A stretch of DNA of 64,000 bases from Calothrix sp. PCC 7103 (GCF_000331305.1 NZ_KB217478.1:2196051-2260050), one strand, 5' to 3'. Shown: positions 19,471-30,415, numbered from the stretch's first letter. A program made the numbers and translations. Notes: generated by a model not told the origin, from the letters alone.

Positions 19471-20748
19471 ACGGAAGTGCCACAAGTCTTTTTGAATCCA
19501 AACAGTGGCGCCTTGACCAAATGGGCTAGCTTTGAGCATTTCTTCCATTTCAGCCTTAAATTCTTGGTCACCGTTGTTGCAAAGAATGTGAACAGGTTCG
19601 GCGCCCATTTCGAGCAAGAATGAAGTAACGCTGTAAATAAGGTCAGGGTCGCCGTAGATAGCGAACTTCTTACCGTGAATCCACGCATAAGAGTCAGTCA
19701 TCGCGTCAACTAAACGACCGCGTTCAACTTCCAACTCTTTAGGAATAGCCTTACCAGTAATTTCTGATATAGCCATCAAGAATTCGTCAGTACCCTTAAC
19801 ACCGAAAGGACGAAGAACTTTTGTTTCTTGCTTCCAGGTTTTCTCGATGTATTCGCGAGTTTTCTGTGTAGTGTAGCGTTGTAAACAAACAGTTGCTTTC
19901 GCGTTGATGGTATCAGCTACATCTTCAATCTTGGTACCACCTGGGTACATTTGGTACTCACCATCGTTAGGAGCATCAAAGTAATCGCTGGTGTCAGAAA
20001 CGATGGTATGCTCAACTCCCATTAAGCCAAGCATATGCTTAACTTCACGGTTGTTACCTACATAGGTATCAAAACCAGAGATAATATTTACTTTACCGTT
20101 GGCTTTGCCCTTCTTACCTTCAGTAAGGTTAAGAAGAATACCCTTCATCATGTTGTCGTAGCCAGTGGTGTGTGAACCAACAAAGCTAGGAGTATGAGCG
20201 AAAGGAATTGGTAAATCTTGGGGTACAGCACCAGCACCTTTAGCGTTGGTAATAAAGGCGCCAAGGTCATCTCCAATAACCTCAGCCATACAGGTTGTGC
20301 AAACAGCAATCATTTTGGGCTTATAAAGTTTGTAAGAAACTTCCAAACCTTCAATCATGTTGTTCAAACCACCGAATACAGCCGCGTCTTCAGTCATCGA
20401 AGAAGAAACAGCAGAGCAAGGCTCTTTGTAGTGACGGCTAAGGTGTGTACGGAAATATGCCACACAACCTTGTGAACCTTGAACGAAAGGAAGAGTTCCT
20501 TCAATACCCAGTGCTGCGAACATGGCGCCTACTGGTTGGCAACCCTTAGCTGGGTTAACAGTTAATGCTTCACGAGCAAAGTTCTTTTCGCGGTATTCCC
20601 AACCTTTAGTCCACTCAGAAACACGTTCAACTTCTGCTGCTGGGTGGGCGCCTTCAAATTGTTCGTGCTTGTTCTTGAAAAGCTTTGTGTATTCTTCTTG
20701 CTTGAATAGCTCTAAGTGGTCAACGATTCTTTCTGGATTCTGTGGCAT
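19462..20748 (-). CDS. nifK: Nitrogenase MoFe protein beta chain, NifK, 3'-interrupted
   Basis: Encodes about 429 residues of NifK, starting MPQNPERIVDHLELF. The P-cluster cysteine motifs are present: GCQPVGAMFA, GSQGCVAYFR and the CTTCMAEVIGDD region. NifK pairs with NifD in the MoFe protein that reduces N2. The family is about 510 residues, so roughly 80 C-terminal residues are missing beyond WHFRSLM. It is downstream of nifD on the same strand, 169 bp from the nifD stop. Because the upstream part is undamaged and the break is in a conserved stretch, a developmentally excised element is more likely than decay, but the second border must lie left of the window. Confidence 0.9.
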
Positions 20749-20788
20749 TTTCTTTATCTCTTTTGTAGCGTAATGGGTTGATGAGGAA

Positions 20789-20910
20789 AGTTAGGAGTTA
20801 TGAGTTATGAGTTTTGTAGAGTTAGGGGAGTTAGGAGCCACAGATAAACAAACTAGCTGTTAACTCTTAACTCCTCACTCCTCACTCCTAACTCTTAACT
20901 AATTCTTAAC
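20789..20910. repeat. STRR heptamer repeats between nifD and nifK
   Basis: Runs of GAGTTAG-like heptamers (GTTAGGAGTTATGAGTTATG) are followed by their complement type (TTAACTCCTCACTCCTCACT), so the region can fold into a long imperfect hairpin. Such short tandem heptamers are common between genes of heterocystous cyanobacteria. Confidence 0.7.
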
Positions 20911-20917
20911 TTTTTGA

Positions 20918-21056
20918 TTAAGCAGCTTTAGCTGTAACTTCAGCTTTTTTCCAAGGAGTGTTGATTAATCCCCAGGTTGGGCTGTTGAGTGCTAAGTCCA
21001 TATCACGTGCGAAGATTGCAAATCCGTCATAACCGTGATAAGGGCCGGAGTATTCT
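20918..21056 (-). CDS. nifD: nifD, fourth (3'-terminal) piece
   Basis: Encodes the last ~42 residues of NifD ([20 protein letters not shown]... ending ...[10 protein letters not shown]), stop at 20,918-20,920. The reading frame enters from the direct repeat 21,046-21,056; left of it an accidental short N-terminus (MHFLEY) replaces the true one. Joined to piece 3 at the repeat it gives ...[15 protein letters not shown], the conserved NifD sequence. Confidence 0.92.
21046..21056. other. Left att repeat of the 35-kb nifD element
   Basis: CGGAGTATTCT, the counterpart of CGGAGTAATCC at 56,266-56,276 (two differences). The second form equals the 11-bp core known for the classical XisA nifD element of Anabaena. 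Confidence 0.85.
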
Positions 21057-21258
21057 AAGAAATGCATTAGTATTTTATGTTAGATGTTAGCAATGTTTAT
21101 CTAATACATTGTTTATTGATAACACATATATTTCTAAACTGAATGTAGGCTAAATTGATTATTAGGCGAATCACATCTACTCTTCAAATGATGTGTTAAA
21201 GTCATTTCTGCATTTTTAAAAAGGCGCCACATTTCTATTTCATTTTTTCAACGAGTGT

Positions 21259-22560
21259 ATGCAAGCAAAAATACAGCAAGAATTAGAAATAATTAATCAA
21301 CGTTTAAAATCAGCAAAAGCAAAAGTAACAATTCGCGAATCAAATGGAAGCTTACAGTTACGCGCAACACTACCACTCAAACCAGGTGATAAGAACACAA
21401 ACGGCGCCGATAGAAAACAGTATAATATTAGCTTGAATATTCCCGCTAACTTAGACGGATTAAAAACCGCAGAAGAAGAAGCATATGAACTAGGTAAGTT
21501 AATCGCGCGTAAAACCTTTGAATGGAATCATAAATATTTAGGTAACGAAGCAATAAAAAAAGACTATAAAAAAATCGGTGAATTATTAGAAAAATTTGAA
21601 CACGAGTATTTTAAAACACATAAACGCACAACAAAAAGCGAACATACATTTTTTTATTATTATTCTCGAACAAAGCGCATCACTAACCCTGAAGATATAG
21701 CCACAACCGAAAACCTAATCGGTTATATCGAAAAACTTGATAAAGACTGGGTAAGATATAATGCAGCAAGAGCAATATCAGCATTTTGTCAAACATTTAA
21801 AATAGACATAGATTTATCAAAATATTCTAAAATTCCAGAGCGCAATTCTAGAAATATACCCTCTGACGAAGAAATATCTACAGGATTTACTAAATTTGAA
21901 GATTATCTATATAATAGAGGCAAGCAAGTTAATCAAGATGTACAAGATAGCTGGCAGTTATGGCGATGGACATACGGAATGCTAGCAGTCTTTGGTTTAC
22001 GTCCACGCGAACTTTTTATTAACCCTGATATTACATGGTGGTTAAGCCAAGAAAATATAGACTTAACATGGAAAGTACACAAAGACTGTAAAACCGGAGA
22101 AAGACAAGCATTACCATTACATAAACAATGGATTGAAGACTTTGACTTGAGAAATCCTAAATCTTTAAAAATGCTCGCAACGGCAATAAGTAAAAAAGAC
22201 AAGACTAAACATGCTGATATAACAGCATTAACACAACGAGTAAGCTGGTGGTTTAGAAAAGTAGGATTAGACTTTAAACCATATGACTTACGTCACGCTT
22301 GGGCAATACGCGCACATGTTCTAGGAATACCAATTAAAGCAGCAGCAGATAATTTAGGTCATAGTGTGCAAGTGCATACTGAAACCTATCAACGGTGGTT
22401 TTCGCTAGATATGCGGAAATTAGCAATTAATCAAGCTTTAAGTAAGAGAAATGAGATAGAAGTAATTAGGGGTGAGAATGTAAGTTTGAGTATAGAGAAT
22501 GAGAAGTTAAAGCTAGAAATTGAGAAGTTAAAGATGGAGTTGGTTTATAAACGAAGTTAA
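21259..22560 (+). CDS. xisA: XisA-type tyrosine recombinase of element E1
   Basis: A 433-residue tyrosine recombinase. Catalytic residues visible: Arg248 in FGLRPRELF, Arg345 in YDLRHAWAIR, His367 in LGHSVQVH and the nucleophile Tyr377 in TETYQRWF. The N-terminal ~95 residues carry a conserved block (LKPGDKN...KQYNISLNIPANLDGLKTAE) shared with the two other recombinases at 56,830 and 59,192; the C-terminus is a leucine-rich coiled coil. It lies near the left border of E1, opposite in direction to nifD, as expected for the enzyme that excises this element during heterocyst differentiation. Unlike the other two it lacks the ~45-residue N-terminal extension. Confidence 0.9.
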   Translation: MQAKIQQELEIINQRLKSAKAKVTIRESNGSLQLRATLPLKPGDKNTNGADRKQYNISLNIPANLDGLKTAEEEAYELGKLIARKTFEWNHKYLGNEAIKKDYKKIGELLEKFEHEYFKTHKRTTKSEHTFFYYYSRTKRITNPEDIATTENLIGYIEKLDKDWVRYNAARAISAFCQTFKIDIDLSKYSKIPERNSRNIPSDEEISTGFTKFEDYLYNRGKQVNQDVQDSWQLWRWTYGMLAVFGLRPRELFINPDITWWLSQENIDLTWKVHKDCKTGERQALPLHKQWIEDFDLRNPKSLKMLATAISKKDKTKHADITALTQRVSWWFRKVGLDFKPYDLRHAWAIRAHVLGIPIKAAADNLGHSVQVHTETYQRWFSLDMRKLAINQALSKRNEIEVIRGENVSLSIENEKLKLEIEKLKMELVYKRS

Positions 22561-22576
22561 CAAGACCTCTCCCCAA

Positions 22577-22622
22577 CCCCTCTCCGTTCACGTAGTGTGC
22601 CGCTTCGGCAAGCGGAGAGGGG
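22577..22622. terminator. Hairpin downstream of xisA
   Basis: CCCCTCTCCG pairs with CGGAGAGGGG around a loop containing ACGTAGTGTGCCGCTTCGGC. Probably the transcription end of the recombinase gene or a repeat-derived structure. The gap from here to the IS at 22,711 holds a TCATGCTGAACG...GAAGCATCT short repeat and no gene. Confidence 0.5.
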
Positions 22623-23022
22623 CACTAATTTATTCGTTAAAAAACCATATAGCAATACCAAATTGTCATGCTGAACGCAGTGAAGCATCTTATAGATTTC
22701 GATATTTATAAACCCACATTCCGCACCCCCCAGACATAGCTAATTGTCACAGAAGTATTTTTACTGAGTCTTTTCTCTACAAAAAGAGTAAAATAATACT
22801 TTTCTCACCTGCATAGCCGTATTTTTTACCTAACCTATATGATATTTATATTCTCAATCACTTTCAATAAATATTCATGTTCACTGAATAGATAAAAGCT
22901 TATCGTTATTGATATAAAACCTGTACTTTATTTATAAAACATTAGTCGGAAGTGACTAGAATCTGTGACTATAAATTTTAATTAATAGTCTCTATAACAA
23001 ATATTTTTTTGTATCAGACAAA

Positions 23023-24745
23023 TTAACAATTATAATAATAACGACAGTTTTCTGGCAGGAAACTTAAGATGTATTGCCTTTCTGGAGTTATATTTGATAT
23101 CGATATTTCACTATCAAATATAACCAAATGTATAGATTGAAAACATTGAAATATCCATCTCATGGTTGGATTATTTATAGATTTACCAAGCTGATTTTTG
23201 ATGGTAGATTCAGTTACCGATAAAGCTTTTCTCATTTGTCTTTGAGCTAAAGTATAAACTAATAAGCATAATCCCATTATCATAGCCATAGCTTCAATTC
23301 TTTCTGGAGATTTAAGAAAAATACTATCTGCAAAAAATAAAGCGTCTTTGAGAAATCCAAACCCCCTCTCACAGCTTTGCTGTGCCTTATATTCAGAAAT
23401 CATATCATCATGGCTAAGAGATTTTTCATCTAAAACATTTGTTGCAAGGACGAAGCGTCCAGCACTTAGGTAAGCCTTTTTTATTGCATTTATATTCTCA
23501 GACAATAAAGCATTTACTTGATAAAATGTTGTTTGTTCTTTTTTGACTTTTATCTGTTTTTCTAAATATTCTATATTATCAAGTTGATGATATTTTAATT
23601 GTTTAATTAAATTATCTACGGCTTGAACAGCTTCTTGATATGAATTAAACTTTGAGTTCATTAGTTGTTTCAGCTTATCTAATGAACTAATTTTTAACCG
23701 AGATATTCTTTTCTCTAATTGACGTAAATCTGATTTTCGCCTTTCAATACTTTCTACAACTAGCCATCTCTGTTCAACCTCACCATACTTACTTTTAGCT
23801 ACAGAATAATAATATCCTGTTAAAGAACTATTCGTAAAATCAGTTGATAATAATGTTGAGACTAGTTCTTTCGCCAGTCCTATAGTCATTGGTACTCTAG
23901 ATAACCATCTTAATTCAGATAATAAATTAATATTTTTTGCGTTATATATAGCCCCATCTGCTACCAGTAAACTATTTTCATCTTCCGCTTGTTCTATTTT
24001 TTCTTTTTTCAGATGTTCCTTATATTCTAAAAATATTTGAGCAAAGCTTGAAGAATCTGCTTGATTTCCAGATGCAGGTTTTAAAAATATTGGGATATCT
24101 CCATCTCCTGACGAGATTAATTCTATAATAAATTGTTTTAAATCAGGTCTATGGTCACGAGAGTAGCCATAGGTCATTTCAATCGCTTGTGGTGCCTTTA
24201 TTTCAATTCCTGATGAATGACTAAAAACTACCGAAGGCAATTTATTACTATACTCACCATGTAAGTGCATTGAAGTCGAATCTAAATGTGACGATTCTAA
24301 ACTAATATTAAATTGTTTCATCACACTTGTGCTGATAGCAAAAAATATCTCCGTTAAACCTTTAATAAATAATTTATCCATGACTCTACCTAATTTGTCA
24401 TCATTTAGATATTCAGGTTTTACTCCTTCTCCTATTAAATATTCACAGCGCAAAGTGGGCGGTGTCGGCTTCCGTCCCGCCCAACTTTGCAAGAGAAGCT
24501 TTATCTTGAAAAAAATCAGGAAACATATACAGAGGGCTACTTACAAAACCCATTCCATTTAATATCATCGCTTTAACTACATGTCCCGCACTTACTTTTT
24601 CGTCGGTCGCCTGCCCAACTATTTCATTAATAATTTCTACTAAACCAATTGAGTCTATAATTCCTGCGATTATACCCAAATGGTCTATGCTTTGTATTTC
24701 AACATTTTTCAGATTAGACATAACGATATTATAAAGTGACAACAT
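23023..24745 (-). pseudogene. IS1634-family transposase, disrupted by a 49-bp palindrome
   Basis: The N-terminal part (from 24,745: IDHLGIIAGIIDSIGLVEII...DFFQDKA) and the long C-terminal part (CEYLIGEGVKPEYLNDDKLG...) belong to one IS1634 transposase but lie in different frames. Between them is a 49-bp insertion (24,448-24,496); removing it restores ...QDKA-CEYLIGEG in frame. Catalytic acidic residues appear in DSTSMHLHGEY, VADGAIYNAKN and QQSCERGFGFLKD. As it stands the gene cannot make full-length transposase unless translation restarts downstream. Confidence 0.85.
24448..24496. mobile_element. 49-bp palindromic insertion in the transposase gene
   Basis: Contains GCAAAGTGGGCGG and, after a short loop, CCGCCCAACTTTGC, i.e. 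a hairpin with one mismatch. Deleting it re-creates AGCTT across the junction and the ancestral reading frame, so it is a genuine small insertion and not a divergent region. Confidence 0.75.
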
Positions 24746-25013
24746 CTGTCACTATTTTCACATTTTTTGCGTCTAAAAACTTACTTTCAATATCGCTCAT
24801 CCTAACTTTTAAGAATTCAATATCTTCGTGCATCCTTATGGCTCTATAGCTTGATACTAATAAAGTTTTAATAGAATTTATTCTTATTAAGTTTTGAAAA
24901 TATATCTATATAAAAATACTATATAATTATTAAATACTAAATTCTGCTAACTATTTAAGTACGAATGACCTTGTGACAGTTGGGTAATAGCTAGGGGGTG
25001 CGGAATGTGGGTT

Positions 25014-25770
25014 AGAAGGAAAGCAGCCTGTTGCACCCAGTGCAATTGCTCCTGTTGGTGAATTACACACTCCAGTTGGGAAAGTTCCAATGGAAACGCC
25101 GCGCGCTTTAGAAAAGCATGAAATTTCTGAGATTATTGAGCAGTTTCGCTTCTGTGCTGAAAATGCTTATAAAGCTGGATTTGATGGCGTTGAACTACAT
25201 GGCGCCTTCGGTTATCTAATTGACCAGTTTCTTCAAGATGGCTCAAACCAAAGAACTGATGAGTATGGTGGTTCAGTAGAAAATAGAGCTAGATTTTTGC
25301 TGGATGTAGTTAAAGCAGTTTCCAGCGTTTGGGGAGCAGACCGAGTTGGCATTAAGCTCTCACCCAGTAACACTTTCTATGGCATGTTTGACTCGAATCC
25401 TCAAGCCACGTTTACTTATGTGCTTCAAGCACTCAATCCAATAGGTTTAGCTTATGTCCATTTGATGGAACCGAACGAAACAGATCTTCAAAATCGAGAT
25501 GTACTTAATCCTGTAACCCCTTTGTTTCGTCCTATTTATCAGGGAACTCTGATTACTAATGGAAATTACACTAAAGAAACAGCAAATGCCACTTTAGCTA
25601 GCGGTGGTGCGGATATTGTTTCCTTTGGAAAGCTGTTCTTAGCAAACCCAGATTTACCAAAACGTTTTGAGCTAAATGCACCATTGAATGAACCATCATT
25701 CAAAACGTTTTACGGCAGCACTGAGGAAGGATATACAGATTATCCTTTTCTAGAGCAAGTAGTAAGTTAA
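25014..25770 (+). pseudogene. Old yellow enzyme (NADH:flavin oxidoreductase), 5'-truncated
   Basis: The frame is open from the IS border and reads EGKQPVAPSAIAPVGELHTP, then the ATG at 25,090 and FDGVELHGAFGYLIDQFLQD, SNQRTDEYGGSVENRARFLL and VGIKLSPSN, all hallmark blocks of the FMN-dependent OYE barrel. The N-terminal ~130 residues, including part of the FMN site, are missing because the IS1634-like element sits at its 5' side. The remaining ATG-initiated product (226 residues) would be an incomplete barrel, so this is very likely a dead gene. Confidence 0.85.
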
Positions 25771-25936
25771 TTTTGTAAGCGAATTACAAGCAATTATTTA
25801 TGAGCAAGCTTATCATAAGCATTTTCTGAACCAGCATCGCCAACCTCGGTTCCCATTGTTCCGGATACAAACATCGTGACAGTTATTGAACGCATCACAA
25901 ATACTAAATCAAAACATAATAGTATGGTGGGCAGTG
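25771..25936. other. Gap between OYE remnant and IS4-like copy 1
   Basis: No complete gene. On the minus strand a short frame reads MRSITVTMFVSGTMGTEVGD...AYDKLAHK and stops near 25,800; it may be the C-terminal remnant of a gene cut by the IS at 25,937. Confidence 0.3.
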
Positions 25937-27820
25937 CCAGCCCTTTCAACGCGAACTAGTGAACTAGTGTAGCAAGGCAGATGGCAGAGGGCAGATGGCA
26001 GAAGTGAAAAGCCTTATGAAACATACGCTTTTTACTCTTTCAACTGTACTACTATTTTAGTCAAGCTGCACTAGTAACATAAGTACTAAAAGCTTAAGTA
26101 ATTGGTTGCTTAAAAATAAGGTATTTTTTATAAAATATTAAATATACGAACTTTCAAAGTGGCAAGTATGTTTTCTTATTTATACATCTTATCAAATACG
26201 GTTTTATTCATAACTTTGTCTTAGATAAAACATCATATTTGATAAATTGTTGACATGAAAAATATGCACGAAAATATTTTACGTGCGGTAAGCAGTTAAA
26301 AAATATTCTTTCTTTTATAACTAACTTTGTGATTTCTTTTTTTGGTGGGTCTCTAAAAGTCGTGCGGTAGAAACATGGCGATGGTTACTATTAACTATTA
26401 AAGGTTCTCGCTTTTTTTTCTTACCTCTCGTTGCTTTTAAAAAACGTTTCAAATGTACACCATCTGCAAGTCGTTGTAGAAGTTCTGCTATTTGGTCAAG
26501 AGAATATGTACCAAACACTTCCCACTTTGGTGGTGGTATCGCAATCATCATCCCTCTATATATTCCTTGAATCTCATCTACCAAATAAAAATCAGATAAG
26601 CCAACTTCAATTTTATTAACTCCATGTACACTTCCCAAGGCACCTCGTAAAAGTCGCAAGTATATTGTATGCAACTAATGCCATTGAAAAAGAAAATAAT
26701 GCAGCTTTGGGGTAGGCTAAAGTCTGAATTTCGCCGTTAAAATTTTCAGTGACAGTTTGAAAAAGTGTTTCTATTTTCCAACGATTGCGGTATATTTCAG
26801 CAACTTCGACTGCGTTTGCATCGCTACTTGGTAAGTTAGTAAAAATCGCTATTTCCCATTCTTTATCTCGCGTCGGTACATTTAGCTTTACCAAAACCCG
26901 CCTGAGTTGTAGGATTTCCCCTTCATATGATATTTCTATTTTCTGCTCAAACACTTTTCCTGTTTCAGTTTCTCCTATATACTTTAATTCACTTAATTCT
27001 TTAAATCCTAATGAACCATGTTGGCGAATTACAAAAAACGCTCCTTTCAATATTATTGTATATAAGAACTTTGCTGTACAAAAGTTACGGTCTCCACACC
27101 AAATATCTTTCGGTTTAACTAAAGCCAGTATTTGGTCAAATGACGCGCGCTCTTGAGCGTGACCGTCCTCAACTAATAAAACATCTGTTACTAACTTTGA
27201 TGCTTGGTCTAATATTGCTATTGCTTTACCTGGTAGAGAAGAAGCTGCATAAGCGCGGATTGCATCTAGTCTATGGTCTGTTGCCGCAAGGCAGGTACCA
27301 TCTACAAATTTCAGTTTATAACCTGTCAATAAATCTGCTTGTTCTCCACCCATTGCTTGAATTAAATACATTAAATCACTTGCTGTTTCTCGTAATAATG
27401 CTTGACTTACATTTAATTCAATTCCAGAGAGCTTGTTATATAATGCGGTTGTACTTACTATTTTTTCTATTGCTTTCGCTCTATAAGCAGCATGGACTGA
27501 CTTATGAATCCCACATACGACCAAACTCATTAAATCGACCTGACTTGAAAACAATAAATCTTGCTGATATTGAACAGTCGCATGTGCCTCAAATATTTTA
27601 TCCAAGCGTTCTGGCATGAAAATACACTCCATTAACACTCGTGCCATCACACTTATGGGACTTTCTTCTACAAATTGCTCAAAGACAGTAGATAACATTT
27701 TGATGCACCACAATTATTAATACTGTCAAGAATACCTTGAAGTCGTTCTTAATAATCAATACCAGGAGCGGCTTACAGGCGCCGTCCTAGTAGTGCATTA
27801 GTTCGCGTTGAAAGGGCTGG
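25937..27820 (-). mobile_element. IS4-like insertion sequence, copy 1 (complete)
   Basis: 1884 bp. Terminal inverted repeats of about 25 bp begin CCAGCCCTTTCAACGCGAAC at the left, with the complement at the right. Flanked by identical 10-bp target duplications GTGGGCAGTG at 25,927-25,936 and 27,821-27,830. The left ~380 bp between the end and the transposase gene is non-coding and contains GGCAGAG-type STRR. A second copy in opposite orientation starts at 63,216. Confidence 0.9.
26321..27698 (-). pseudogene. IS4-family transposase with a single-base frameshift
   Basis: Starts MLSTVFEQFVEESP at 27,698. The DDE residues appear in FVDGTCLAATDHR, IWCGDRNF and YRNRWKIETLFQ (the Y-R-E signature). 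The frame ends early at 26,616 with ...LATFTRCLGKCTWS, while the continuation LRGALGSVHGVNKIEVG...HQKKKSQS is in the next frame down to 26,321. One extra base in the run at 26,649-26,652 (AAAA on the + strand) explains it. The frameshift may be real, programmed, or a sequencing error. Confidence 0.85.
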
Positions 27821-27865
27821 GTGGGCAGTGCCCACCCAACGAACCAAAACTTTTGACATGAACCA

Positions 27866-28960
27866 CTAGGGATGGAAATAAAATGCTGTTCCTAAAACCG
27901 CGTAGGTAATAAGTAGCAAGGCGCCTTCTAGCCAATTAGTTTTTCCATCGGTGCTAATAGAGTTAGTGATAACAACCGCAATTGCAACTGTCAATACTTC
28001 AAAAGGATTAAATTCTAAATTCATCGGTTGCCCTATGAACTGACCGACTAATACTAGAACTGGGGCGACGAACATGGCAATTTGTAGGCTTGAACCCATC
28101 GCTACTGCCACCGCTAAATCCATTTTGTTTTTAATGGCAAAGGTCGCGGCAGTTATGTACTCAACGGCGCCTCCAAACAGTGGAATTAAAATTACACCCG
28201 TAAATAATTCACTCAATCCCAAAGTCTTGATTGCTTTTTCTAAGCTCTCTACTAAAATATCAGAAACAAAGACCAGTACCACAGTACAAACTAACAAAAT
28301 AATAATTGGTTGCCATAAAGGTTCTTTTTGATGGGTAGTATCAATTTCATCAACTTCAGTTGTTTCCACCTCATATACATACTTGTGAGTTTTGATGGAG
28401 AATAACAACGATAAAACATAAAATAGCAGTAGAAGAACAGAAGCAACTGCGGAGAAGTTATTAATAGTTGCAGGCTCTAATCCTTTTGATGTAAAATCAA
28501 TAGCAGTAGGAGTCAATAGTACGACTAGTGCTAAATTGAGCGAAGAAGCATTCATTCTTGCTACCGTAGGCTGAAAATTTTGCTCTTTGAACCGTAACCC
28601 TCCTAAAGTAATTGCGGCGCCTAAAGCTAAGAGCAAATTAGCAATAATAGTACCTGTAATACTAGCTTTGACTACATCTACTAAACCAGCCTTAAGAGCA
28701 ACGATAGAAATAATCATTTCAGTTGCATTACCAAAGGTAGCATTAAGCAACCCTCCCAAAGAAGACCCAATAACACTAGCAATTTCTTCTGTAGAATTCG
28801 CAATACGAGCAGCTAAAGGAACAATTGCCAAGCCAGAAGCAAGGAAAACAATCACAGGATTTAAATGCAGCCATTCAGTTATAAAACAAATTGGCACAAA
28901 CACCAGCATCCCAAGTAAGATTTTATCCTTCGTTGTCATTTTTAATTTATCCTGTATCAT
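27866..28960 (-). CDS. Ca2+/H+ antiporter, CAX family
   Basis: A 364-residue membrane protein with about 10-11 transmembrane helices. The two CAX signature repeats are visible: GGLLNATFGNATEMIISIVA in the first half and IPLFGGAVEYITAATFAIKN in the second, each with the acidic residue used for cation exchange. An acidic loop (VETTEVDEIDT) separates the halves. It should exchange cytoplasmic Ca2+ for protons across the plasma or thylakoid membrane. It lies next to IS4-like copy 1, and a hairpin lies beyond its start codon. Six shadow frames on the other strand were ignored. Confidence 0.88.
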   Translation of the reverse strand: MIQDKLKMTTKDKILLGMLVFVPICFITEWLHLNPVIVFLASGLAIVPLAARIANSTEEIASVIGSSLGGLLNATFGNATEMIISIVALKAGLVDVVKASITGTIIANLLLALGAAITLGGLRFKEQNFQPTVARMNASSLNLALVVLLTPTAIDFTSKGLEPATINNFSAVASVLLLLFYVLSLLFSIKTHKYVYEVETTEVDEIDTTHQKEPLWQPIIILLVCTVVLVFVSDILVESLEKAIKTLGLSELFTGVILIPLFGGAVEYITAATFAIKNKMDLAVAVAMGSSLQIAMFVAPVLVLVGQFIGQPMNLEFNPFEVLTVAIAVVITNSISTDGKTNWLEGALLLITYAVLGTAFYFHP

Positions 28961-28981
28961 TATCTACTTTTCAGCAAGACT

Positions 28982-29048
28982 AGAAACCGGGCTTTTATAC
29001 GATAGATTTGCTTTTGTATCACAATATTTGGTAAAAAGCCCGGTTTCT
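28982..29048. terminator. Long inverted repeat between antiporter and hypothetical gene
   Basis: AGAAACCGGGCTTTT at 28,982 pairs with AAAAGCCCGGTTTCT ending at 29,048; a ~36-bp loop separates the arms. The same GAARCCGGGCTT core makes the terminator after EF-G (17,603), so this may be a dispersed small palindrome family. Confidence 0.5.
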
Positions 29049-29190
29049 TTGAGCTTGTATGACGCATCGTACAGTCTTGAATTATATTACTAGTAGTCTA
29101 AATCTGGTTTAAACCATTTATGTCAAAAATTCGCGCGGCTTGATATCATAGGCTAAGTGGGCAAACATATGTGAGTAATACGTAAGCACT

Positions 29191-29772
29191 ATGTCAAAGC
29201 GTAAGAAGGACAATCTCCAGTGGATTAAAAAAACGCTTGAATTAAAGCCAGACCACGGCTGGGAAGGTCCACCTGGCTATAAGATTTTTGTGGCTGATAG
29301 AGGTGCCGTTCGTTTTAATGTCCCCCGTGACTGGGCTTTCGAGCCAAAAGAAAAGTCTTTTAAGTTTACCGATAAAGAACCGCCTGATGATGATTGCTGT
29401 TTGGAAGTATCCTTTAATCGTTTACCTTCATCACGTGATTGGAGCTTGTTTCCGCTGAAGTCGGTTCTAAGACAAGCAATGGAAGAAGATGATCGTAATA
29501 TTATTGAGCGGGGAGAAGTTATCACCGTTAAACGCCAAACCGCGCGCATTGTTTGGATGGAAATTAAATTTATTGATACTCAAGCTGAACCGCGTGAGGC
29601 TTTTTCGCGAACTTGTGTTGGTATTGGGTCAAATATTCAATGTTTAATTACATTCGATTATTGGGCTGACCAGGCTGAACAGTTAATACCTCATTGGGAT
29701 GAGGTGATACGCTCGCTTACATTAGGACTATATATTAGTGACCCTAGGACTGGTTTTGCTTTACCAGATTAA
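29191..29772 (+). CDS. Conserved hypothetical protein
   Basis: 193 residues, MSKRKKDNLQWIKKTLELKP..., with a VRFNVPRDWAFEP block and a C-terminal LIPHWDEVIRSLTLGLYI helix. It is soluble-looking with alternating beta-like segments and contains a CCLEVSF motif. I do not recognise a characterised family. Codon use and composition match the neighbouring genes. It stands alone, 144 bp from the inverted repeat upstream. Confidence 0.65.
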   Translation: MSKRKKDNLQWIKKTLELKPDHGWEGPPGYKIFVADRGAVRFNVPRDWAFEPKEKSFKFTDKEPPDDDCCLEVSFNRLPSSRDWSLFPLKSVLRQAMEEDDRNIIERGEVITVKRQTARIVWMEIKFIDTQAEPREAFSRTCVGIGSNIQCLITFDYWADQAEQLIPHWDEVIRSLTLGLYISDPRTGFALPD

Positions 29773-29919
29773 TTTATCGTATGGGCGCCGTGTTTAAAAT
29801 AAAAATAAAATAATGCCCTAAATGAGGGCACCGAGCTTCTCGTAGTAAGTGCCTTTATTCCTAAAAGTTGTTAAAAGTGCTTGTTTTATTTGGCATATTA
29901 AGTTATTTGCAGTTTTGGT

Positions 29920-30059
29920 ATACTGCTAATGGGTAGAATATAAACTTTGTCATGCTGAACAAAACGTAGTGCAGTGAAGCATCTTAGAGATTCTAGCCTG
30001 CGGCAAATGCTCCGCATTACGCTACGCTCAGAATGACATTTCTTACCCGTGTTAAGTAT
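29920..30059. mobile_element. MITE-like element A, copy 2
   Basis: Nearly identical to 14,094-14,234, with a few substitutions and a short internal difference (CCGCATTACG in place of CCGCCGGAGCG). Same imperfect terminal repeats and TA flanks. It fills part of a 654-bp gene-free interval (29,773-30,426). Confidence 0.75.
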
Positions 30060-30336
30060 AATATCAGGTCTTATGTCTTATTCTGCAAGCTCGGCTAAAT
30101 CTTCTTTTGTACATAGGAGTGTGTAGTAGCGGGATACCCGAAGAGTGGAATTTTTATTTGTAATTTAATCAAATTTAATATATAGAAACTTTGCGTTACA
30201 AGTTTATTTTGATTTACAACAAATATTAGCCATCTGGCTGAAGTCATTATATATACAGATAATCAAGAAATATACTTGATGTGTAAAATTTTGCCTTGCT
30301 TTCTTGTAGGGTGGGCATCCGAGCAAGCACCCTGAA

Positions 30337-30415
30337 TTGGAACGGGCAAGGATGCCCATTCCACAAGATGTTATTCCATAAGATGTTATTCCATAAGATA
30401 TCTATTCCACAAGAT
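30337..30415. repeat. Second copy of the 34-bp MITE core plus a 15-bp tandem array
   Basis: 30,337-30,370 repeats exactly the core of the element at 11,595-11,628. It is followed by TTATTCCATAAGATG twice and a variant ending CTATTCCACAAGATGG, i.e. tandem copies of the element's last 15 bp. This leads directly into the radical SAM gene and contributes its 5' untranslated region. Confidence 0.7.

Larger units (their letters stand above)
22711..25013 (-). mobile_element. IS1634-like insertion sequence
   Basis: About 2.3 kb bounded by perfect 20-bp inverted repeats AACCCACATTCCGCACCCCC (22,711-22,730) and its complement (24,994-25,013). It contains a single DDE transposase gene on the minus strand, now broken. 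Its right end truncates an old-yellow-enzyme gene. No clear target duplication was found. Confidence 0.85.

Noticed and set aside
27140..27619. 159-codon frame opposite the IS4 transposase, also present in copy 2
   Set aside because: It is leucine-rich antisense of a conserved transposase region; conservation follows from the IS copies being identical.
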